DNA of 12,132 nucleotides. It comes from an uncultured Mycoplasmatota bacterium (GTDB lineage: Bacteria > Bacillota_I > Bacilli_A > RF39 > UBA660). The stretch spans positions 1 through 12,132 of the forward strand of contig USBW01000008.1 of the NCBI GenBank assembly GCA_900553045.1, in the 5' to 3' direction. Both the position numbers and the translations under genes were made by a program. This document shows positions 7,265 to 12,132 of this stretch, piece after piece (position 1 is the stretch's first letter; each line of letters opens with the position of its first letter). The notes beneath the pieces are model-generated. The model was not told the origin of the DNA. It worked only from the letters and a program-made list of their open reading frames with translations, and did not search any database.

Positions 7265-8251
7265 ATGAAGAAGAAAAAGGGAAAAAACAAGGAAAGACCA
7301 AGTCGTATTGAAAAGTACGAATATTTGAATCGTAAGAAAAAGACGATTGAACTTGAAAAGAAAAAAAATTTAGAGGAAAAGAAAGAACAAAGACGGCAAA
7401 ATCTAAAAAAAGGAGTGTTAAAATTGTTGGTATTTTTACTGATTGTCTTAAGCCTGCTACTTGTTTATGCTAGATTTATCGAACCGGCAATGACGGTGGT
7501 AAACGAATTTAAAATAACTACTAGCAAAATAGATGATAAAATGAACGGTTTAAAAATTGCTCATTTTTCAGATTTGCATTACGGCAGTACGATTGACAAA
7601 GAAAATGTTGCCAAAAAGTTAGCCAAAGTAAATAATATTGAAGCTGACATTGTTATTTTTACTGGTGATCTGATCGAAGAAAATTATGTTTTAACTGATG
7701 AGGACAAAGAAGCTTTAACAGCATCTTTAAAAAATATCCCTGCTAAATTAGGTAAGTATGCCATTATTGGTAATCATGATAAACTAGAAAGTGGTTACGA
7801 GGCTATTTTAATAGAAGCAGGCTTTACAATTATCAAAAACAATTATGAGTTAGTCTATGATAATAATCAAAATCCTATTTTAATTTATGGGCTAGATAGT
7901 ATCACTATTGGTAATCCAAGTATGGAAGCAATAAAAAAGGACATGGACAAATACGAAAGTAGTTTTAAGATTTTGTTAGTCCATGAACCAGATTGTTTTG
8001 ATGAATTAGAAGAAGAGTTTAAATCTTATTTTGACTTAGTCCTAGCAGGTCATACCCATAATGGTCAAGTTTGGCTACCATTTTTTCAAGATTTGATCTT
8101 ACCTCCATATGGTAAGAAATATATAAAAGGCAATTACCAATTAAATGCGACTACTAGTCTTTATATTTCAGGAGGGCTTGGCTGTAGTACTTTTAACTAT
8201 CGTTTAGGAAATCCACCAAGTATTAATTTTTATCGAATCATAAAAGAGTAA
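7265..8251 (+). CDS. Membrane-anchored metallophosphoesterase, YkuE/YaeI-like
   Basis: The 328-aa product has the full calcineurin-like metal-site set: D103-L-H105, G134-D135, G169-N170-H171-D172, H240 in LLVHEPD, and G262-H263-T-H265. A single membrane segment lies at about 52-68. It is preceded by an unusual 50-residue, very Lys/Arg/Glu-rich tail, which by the positive-inside rule should be cytoplasmic, leaving the catalytic domain outside. The segment RRQNLKKG (43-50) before the membrane helix and YARFIEP after it resemble the twin-arginine signal and following residues of Bacillus YkuE. YkuE/YaeI relatives are linked to phospholipid or cell-envelope phosphate metabolism; the substrate here is unknown. 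The stop codon sits inside the terminator stem. Confidence 0.9.
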   Translation: MKKKKGKNKERPSRIEKYEYLNRKKKTIELEKKKNLEEKKEQRRQNLKKGVLKLLVFLLIVLSLLLVYARFIEPAMTVVNEFKITTSKIDDKMNGLKIAHFSDLHYGSTIDKENVAKKLAKVNNIEADIVIFTGDLIEENYVLTDEDKEALTASLKNIPAKLGKYAIIGNHDKLESGYEAILIEAGFTIIKNNYELVYDNNQNPILIYGLDSITIGNPSMEAIKKDMDKYESSFKILLVHEPDCFDELEEEFKSYFDLVLAGHTHNGQVWLPFFQDLILPPYGKKYIKGNYQLNATTSLYISGGLGCSTFNYRLGNPPSINFYRIIKE

Positions 8252-8284
8252 AGATCTTTTAAAATTTAATCTTTACTCTTTTTT
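8242..8284. terminator. Bidirectional terminator shared by the phosphoesterase gene and obg
   Basis: A perfect 14-bp stem (8242-8255 with 8269-8282) surrounds a 13-nt loop and ends in a T run on both strands. It serves the converging genes. The phosphoesterase TAA (8249-8251) is inside one arm, and the obg TAA (8283-8285) touches the other end. Confidence 0.93.
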
Positions 8285-9557
8285 ATTTTCGATATTCAAA
8301 CTCATAATCTAAAATTTTGACAATATCACCTTGTTTAGCCCCCATACTATCTAGTTTGTCATCTACTCCTAAACGCATAAGTTTTCTTGCAAAACGTAAA
8401 ACTGCTTCATCAGTATTAAACTTAGTCATTCTAAATAACTTTTCGATTATCTCGCCTTTTAAAACATAACAATCGCCTTCTTTTTCAATAGTGAAAGGCT
8501 CTTCTTTTTGATATTTATAAAGAATATGATCTTCATACACTTCGTCATCGATAAGAGGTGTTGCTTTAATTTCATCAAGTAAATCTGCAAGACGAGTCAT
8601 CACTTGTTCAAGACCTGTATCATTAAGGGCGCTTACTTCATAAATTTCAACTTTAGGAAGTTTCTTTTTAAAAGCTTTTAAATTATCTTTAAAAGTTGGC
8701 TCATCCATTTTATTAGCTATAATAATTTCTTTTTTATCTAATAATTTAGGGTTGAAGTCTCCTAGCTCTTTGCGTATTTTTAAATAGTCTTCATAAGGAT
8801 CACGGCCTTCGCTAGCCCCCATATCAAGAACATGAGCAATTACTCTTGTTCGTTCAATATGTTTAAGAAATTTATCTCCCAGTCCTACACCTTTAGAAGC
8901 TCCTTCAATAAGACCAGGTAAATCAGCCATAACAAATGATCGGCCATCACTTACCCGAACCACTCCTAAATTAGGATTTAAAGTGGTAAAGTGATAAGCA
9001 GCAATCTTAGGTTTAGATTTAGACACTTTGGATAAAATTGTACTTTTACCAACACTTGGCATACCAACTAAACCGACATCTGCTAAAACTTTAAGTTCGA
9101 CTTTTAATTCACGAACTTCACCAGGCTCTCCTTTTTCAGAAAAATTAGGAGCTGTATTAGTTCTAGTTTTAAAAGCAGTATTACCACGGCCACCACGACC
9201 ACCTTTAGCAACGACAAAACGTTCCTTATCTTCTTTTAAATCGCAAATAGGAATATTAGTAGTAGCATCAGTAACCACTGTTCCAGGGGGGACTTTAATA
9301 ATAATATCACGAGCATTCTTGCCATGTTTATTACTTCCTTGGCCGTGCTCTCCTCTTTCTCCTTTGATTATTTTATTAAAACGCAAATCCACTAAAGTAT
9401 GTAAGTTTTTATCAACTTCAAAAATAATATCGGAGCCATTACCACCATTACCACCAAAAGGACCACCCATAGCTACATATTTCTCACGACGAAAAGCAGT
9501 ACAGCCATCACCACCAGATCCAGCGATGACTTTTAAATAAACTTCATCAACAAACAT
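8283..9557 (-). CDS. obg: GTPase Obg (CgtA)
   Basis: The 424-aa product is a complete three-domain Obg. The glycine-rich Obg fold (1-158) has many GG and GNGG turns. The G domain has GMPSVGKS (165-172), DLPG (212-215), NKMD (282-285) and SA (309-310). The C-terminal OCT domain (about 354-424) contains FTIEKEGDCYVLKG, RLGVDDKLDSMG and GDIVKI, and ends in FEYRK. Obg is an essential GTPase of 50S subunit assembly and also binds ppGpp. The ATG has a GGAGGTG site and an extended -10 promoter close upstream. In Bacillus it lies behind the rplU-rpmA genes; here it stands alone between a surface-protein gene and a convergent unit, with its own promoter and terminator. Confidence 0.98.
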   Translation of the reverse strand: MFVDEVYLKVIAGSGGDGCTAFRREKYVAMGGPFGGNGGNGSDIIFEVDKNLHTLVDLRFNKIIKGERGEHGQGSNKHGKNARDIIIKVPPGTVVTDATTNIPICDLKEDKERFVVAKGGRGGRGNTAFKTRTNTAPNFSEKGEPGEVRELKVELKVLADVGLVGMPSVGKSTILSKVSKSKPKIAAYHFTTLNPNLGVVRVSDGRSFVMADLPGLIEGASKGVGLGDKFLKHIERTRVIAHVLDMGASEGRDPYEDYLKIRKELGDFNPKLLDKKEIIIANKMDEPTFKDNLKAFKKKLPKVEIYEVSALNDTGLEQVMTRLADLLDEIKATPLIDDEVYEDHILYKYQKEEPFTIEKEGDCYVLKGEIIEKLFRMTKFNTDEAVLRFARKLMRLGVDDKLDSMGAKQGDIVKILDYEFEYRK

Positions 9558-9578
9558 ACTGCCACCTCCAATGAAATG

Positions 9579-9607
9579 ATTATATCAAAAAAGGGATAAG
9601 GAAGCAA
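9579..9607 (-). promoter_or_regulatory. Promoter of obg
   Basis: On the minus strand TTGCTT (9607-9602) and TATAAT (9584-9579) are 17 nt apart, and TGA directly precedes the -10, giving an extended -10 (TGnTATAAT). The -10 ends 21 nt before the obg ATG. Confidence 0.7.
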
Positions 9608-9613
9608 ATATAT

Positions 9614-9637
9614 AAAAAAAGAAATTGGACAAACCAA
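9614..9637 (-). terminator. Weak terminator after the BspA-like gene
   Basis: The minus strand has a 4-bp stem TTGG/CCAA (9637-9634 with 9628-9625) with a 5-nt loop, then TTTC and seven T (9620-9614). The stem is short, so termination may be partial and leave read-through into obg. Confidence 0.35.
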
Positions 9638-9649
9638 AATCTTTAAAAT

Positions 9650-11212
9650 TTAACAAACTACTGTCACTTCACTTACTCCTGCACCGTTAAACATACTTCC
9701 AACATAAGCATTTTCTGTTGTCCAATCACAACCTACTGTTATTTTTGTTAAACCACTACAATTATAAAACATCATGCCCATATTTGTTACCCCACTTGTG
9801 TCAAAATTACTTAAGTTTAACCCTGTTAAACTACTACATCCGTAAAACATAGCTTCCATATTTGTTGCCTTGCTTGTATCGAAATTACTTAGGTTTAATT
9901 CTGTTAAACCAGCACAACCAAAAAACATATTACTCATACTTGTTACCTTGCTTGTATCAAAATTACTTATATTTAGCTCTGTTAAACTGTTACAACCAAA
10001 AAACATATTGTACATATTTGTTACATCGCTTGTATTAAAATTACTTATATTTAGCTCTGTTAAACCATTACAACTACTAAACATACCACTCATATTTGTT
10101 ACATTGCTTGTATTAAAATTACTTATATTTAGCTCTGTTAAGCCATAACAATTAATAAACATACGATACATATTTGTTACCCCGCTTGTATCAAAATTAC
10201 TTAAGTCTAAATTTGTTAAACCACTACAACCAGCAAACATACCACTCATATTTGTTACTTCACTTGTATCAAGATTGCTTAAATCTAATAATTTTAACTC
10301 TAGATGGTACGTACCAAATTCAAACAAACTACTACTATCTTGGGGCGCTACTACTCCACCATCTTGGCATATAATTGCTATCTTGTTGCCATCTATATCT
10401 TGATATGTTCCAAGCAATACTGAACCAGTCTGTTTTGCTGATAGATCTACTTCTTTACTTTTGGTGTAAACTACGTTATTATATTCCTTAGTCTCTGGTA
10501 ATTCTTTTGCATCCAATGTATATATAGCTAGAAACTCATTTTCTTCCTCTGTATAGTCTTTCCAATTATTTGCTAAAGTGTCGCTTATAGGTTCCACTAA
10601 AGAATTGATGTTAACTCTAAATTTATACTGATATACTTGACTACCAAAGATACTACTATCGACATCTTTACTGATCCAAGCCCTTAAACGATATGTTGTT
10701 GTTATTTCACTTCCTGCATTACGATGAATATCTCGTGCTTGATAAATATTTAAATTACTAGTTGATGATTCACTTAAATTACTTAGTAAAATCGGTCCAA
10801 CGACTTCTTCTTCTGAACCTCCTACTACTTTTGTTAAATAGACTTTGATCTGATGCTTTGCTAATGCTTGTTTATCAGAGTCAGTCTCTATTTCTCCTAA
10901 GTTTATTTCATATGGTATTATAAGTCCGCCGCTATCATCTGCATCAGTTGTGGCATGTGTCATAACTTTAAATTCAAAGTAATTAGACTGAGCCATACCT
11001 TCAGCATTACCCATTGGTAAGGCATTTTCTAACACTAAAGCATTATCAGGTTCTGTATAACTCATGCTAATCTGTCCTAAACTGATCGTATTCTCATCTG
11101 AAAGATTAGTCACAGCAAAAATGGCATAACTTACTCCTATTATTACTAGTAACAGTAATACTACAATATAGACTGTACTATATTTCTTAAAATTTTCTTT
11201 GATCTTTTCCAC
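9650..11212 (-). CDS. Membrane-anchored surface protein with BspA/DUF285-type leucine-rich repeats
   Basis: The 520-aa product starts with a basic end and a hydrophobic segment (about 13-33, ending GVSYAIF) that could be a signal anchor or a signal peptide. Residues about 34-210 form a beta-rich region with NTISLGQISMSY, FEFKV and IPYEINLG strands. This resembles the TasA/camelysin-like modules found behind such leaders in Firmicutes. A linker (about 211-312) follows, then seven repeats of exactly 26 residues (313-494) with consensus NFDTSxVTNMxxMFxxCxGLTELNIS, matching the BspA-like/DUF285 leucine-rich family. The end (VTVVC) has no LPXTG or C-terminal anchor. BspA-type repeats mediate binding to host or bacterial surfaces; the ligand is unknown. 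The start is GTG with an AAAGGAG site at 9 nt, behind an extended -10 promoter. Confidence 0.87.
   Translation of the reverse strand: MEKIKENFKKYSTVYIVVLLLLVIIGVSYAIFAVTNLSDENTISLGQISMSYTEPDNALVLENALPMGNAEGMAQSNYFEFKVMTHATTDADDSGGLIIPYEINLGEIETDSDKQALAKHQIKVYLTKVVGGSEEEVVGPILLSNLSESSTSNLNIYQARDIHRNAGSEITTTYRLRAWISKDVDSSIFGSQVYQYKFRVNINSLVEPISDTLANNWKDYTEEENEFLAIYTLDAKELPETKEYNNVVYTKSKEVDLSAKQTGSVLLGTYQDIDGNKIAIICQDGGVVAPQDSSSLFEFGTYHLELKLLDLSNLDTSEVTNMSGMFAGCSGLTNLDLSNFDTSGVTNMYRMFINCYGLTELNISNFNTSNVTNMSGMFSSCNGLTELNISNFNTSDVTNMYNMFFGCNSLTELNISNFDTSKVTSMSNMFFGCAGLTELNLSNFDTSKATNMEAMFYGCSSLTGLNLSNFDTSGVTNMGMMFYNCSGLTKITVGCDWTTENAYVGSMFNGAGVSEVTVVC
9731..10276 (-). repeat. Seven in-frame 78-bp tandem repeats
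   Basis: The marker TTTGTTAC (or a one-base variant) recurs on the plus strand at 9783, 9861, 9939, 10017, 10095, 10173 and 10251, always exactly 78 bp apart. Each unit encodes one 26-aa DUF285-type repeat. Neighbouring central units share stretches of more than 30 identical bases, so copy number could change by slippage or recombination without loss of frame. Confidence 0.93.
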
Positions 11213-11247
11213 TTAATATTACTCCTTTCACTCTATCTTATAAAAAA

Positions 11248-11258
11248 ATTATAACATA
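11248..11258 (-). promoter_or_regulatory. Extended -10 promoter of the BspA-like gene
   Basis: The minus strand reads TATGTTATAAT, a consensus -10 with the TRTGn extension and no clear -35. It ends 35 nt before the GTG start at 11212. Confidence 0.65.
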
Positions 11259-11459
11259 TTTTGTCGTAATTATGTATCATCAATGAAAGAAATAATATTA
11301 CTTTCTCTTAGATTTTTAAATTTTGCCCCCCCAGACATATGTTCGTAAATATTCTTCTCATTAAATTTTACTCTCCTATCATTACTCTTTTATATATTCA
11401 ATTTAACATTTTTACTTATTTTTGTCCATATATTTTATCATAAATTGCGTTACTTATTT

Positions 11460-11490
11460 AAAAAGACAAGAATTAAAACTTTCTTGTCTT
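11460..11490 (-). terminator. Terminator of the 151-aa hypothetical gene, stop codon in the loop
   Basis: The minus strand forms a perfect 10-bp stem AAGACAAGAA (11490-11481) / TTCTTGTCTT (11472-11463) with an 8-nt loop, continuing into a T run. The gene's TAA (11475-11473) lies in the loop. Confidence 0.88.
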
Positions 11491-11928
11491 CGTAAAAGGC
11501 TTATTTTCTAAAATTTGTTCATAATTAGTAGCACAAAGAACATGAGAAGAACTTCTTAGGTCCTCTGAATAGTTTGAATAATCATAATCTACTTTAGTAA
11601 CATAAGGTTTAACTAACCCCATTGGCAAGCTTCCTTCTTGCATAACTAAATCATAGCCAGGATAAAGTTTGTCAGCCGACAATACAATGGTACTAATTAT
11701 CTGCTTGCGTTCCTGTGCATTAAAACTAGCAAGATTATAAGTCTGTAAGACAGCTGCGCCATGATAGATTATAATGTTGTGCAAATTATCTACCTTAGCC
11801 CCATATTCTTCAAAATTAGGCTTTACAACAACAAAACTTTTGCCACTTCCACTACAAATTTCTTGAACGTAACCAACATTGGCACGCATAAAACCAAAAT
11901 TACTACCAAGTTCTAAAATTTTCAACAT
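11473..11928 (-). CDS. Hypothetical protein, 151 aa, family not recognised
   Basis: I do not recognise this protein. The chosen start is the ATG at 11928, which has a GGAGG site 4 nt upstream; an in-frame GTG at 11994 would put that ribosome site inside the gene and has none of its own. The product begins MLKILELGSNFGFMRAN, a strand-turn-helix start reminiscent of Rossmann-like folds. It continues with FVVVKPNFEEYG, a NIIIYHG strand, a helix QERKQIISTIVLSAD, and DLVMQEG, and ends in a basic tail KTRKF. There is no signal peptide or membrane segment, so it is probably cytoplasmic. It is a single gene between the surface-protein gene and tRNA-Lys, with a strong terminator but no clear promoter. 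That it is a real gene is well supported; its function is unknown. Confidence 0.75.
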   Translation of the reverse strand: MLKILELGSNFGFMRANVGYVQEICSGSGKSFVVVKPNFEEYGAKVDNLHNIIIYHGAAVLQTYNLASFNAQERKQIISTIVLSADKLYPGYDLVMQEGSLPMGLVKPYVTKVDYDYSNYSEDLRSSSHVLCATNYEQILENKPFTKTRKF

Positions 11929-12022
11929 TTTTCCTCCATTGGTACTACTTTTTGTTATCACACTAACGCCCCAATATCTTCTTTCTAATACCACGTTAAC
12001 ACACTTTCAAAAAAAATACAAT

Positions 12023-12057
12023 AAAAAAACTCAAACCACTTTTAAAAGCAGTTTGAG
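12023..12057 (-). terminator. Terminator of the tRNA-Lys transcript
   Basis: The minus strand pairs CTCAAAC (12057-12051) with GTTTGAG (12036-12030). The stem can be extended through wobble pairs and a CTT/AAG pair to a 4-nt loop, and seven T (12029-12023) follow. It begins 13 nt after the encoded CCA. Confidence 0.9.
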
Positions 12058-12070
12058 AATAAGTCAATTC

Positions 12071-12132
12071 TGGTGGGCTGTTAGGGACTCGAACCCTAGA
12101 CCCACTGATTAAGAGTCAGTTGCTCTACCAAC
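12071..12132 (-). tRNA. tRNA-Lys(CUU), 5' end outside window
   Basis: Reading the minus strand: the D-arm end GTTGGTAGAGC, a 5-bp anticodon stem around the loop CTCTTAA with anticodon CTT (Lys), the T arm TAGGG-TTCGAGT-CCCTA, the acceptor strand ACAGCCC, discriminator A and an encoded CCA (12073-12071). About 14 nt of the 5' part (acceptor strand and start of the D arm) lie beyond the right edge. It is the 3'-most RNA of its transcript, as a terminator follows at once. Confidence 0.95.

Noticed and set aside
9028..9540. 170-codon plus-strand frame, rich in Pro and Ser
   Set aside because: It is antisense to the glycine-rich Obg fold and lacks a ribosome site; the Pro runs mirror the Gly codons of obg.
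9731..10276. Regular 78-bp periodicity considered as a CRISPR array
   Set aside because: The units are in-frame coding repeats without unrelated spacers, and no cas genes are present.
9870..10374. Plus-strand frames with repeated LLVSKLLIFSSVK-like units
   Set aside because: They are the antisense reading of the 78-bp repeats, with no ribosome site or promoter.
11879..12112. Plus-strand reading frame ending in WAVRDSNPRPTD
   Set aside because: Its C-terminus is the antisense translation of the tRNA-Lys T arm and anticodon region, a well-known false protein; the rest is antisense to the 151-aa gene and a terminator.

Overview
The window is AT-rich DNA from a low-GC Bacillota. The small, closely packed genes, the short rimP and infB products, the BspA/DUF285-type surface protein and the strong Gram-positive ribosome sites suggest an uncultured Mollicutes-like or RF39-like gut Bacilli lineage. 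That placement is an inference. UGA appears to be a stop codon: infB ends in TGA in an ATGA overlap with rbfA, and the tryptophans checked use TGG, so genetic code 11 fits better than code 4.

Left end (1-2221, minus strand): a three-gene accessory cluster. A HipA-like kinase-fold protein has its own extended -10 promoter and is followed by a Nudix hydrolase (31-nt gap) and a CYTH-like protein (19-nt gap) that runs off the window edge. The two smaller proteins belong to families that act on nucleotides or triphosphates. No HipB-type antitoxin is visible.

2221-6352 (minus strand): the conserved transcription/translation operon rimP-nusA-ylxR-infB-rbfA. It starts at an extended -10 promoter with a short stem-loop at the extreme 5' end of the RNA, and ends at a terminator whose loop holds the rbfA stop codon. 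Genes overlap or nearly touch. RimP is only about 78 aa and lacks its usual C-terminal domain. The ylxQ (L7Ae-like) gene often found between ylxR and infB is absent.

6519-8284 (plus strand): a divergent two-gene unit with a CPBP-family intramembrane protease and a membrane-anchored metallophosphoesterase. It converges on obg and shares a bidirectional terminator with it.

8283-9607 (minus strand): obg (GTPase CgtA) as a single gene with its own promoter.

9614-11472 (minus strand): a 520-aa membrane-anchored surface protein with an N-terminal TasA/camelysin-like region and seven exact-length 26-aa (78-bp) BspA/DUF285 repeats. A noncoding stretch containing an isolated G7 tract lies upstream.

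11460-12132 (minus strand): an unrecognised 151-aa protein with a strong terminator, then the terminator and 3' part of a tRNA-Lys(CUU) gene cut by the right edge.
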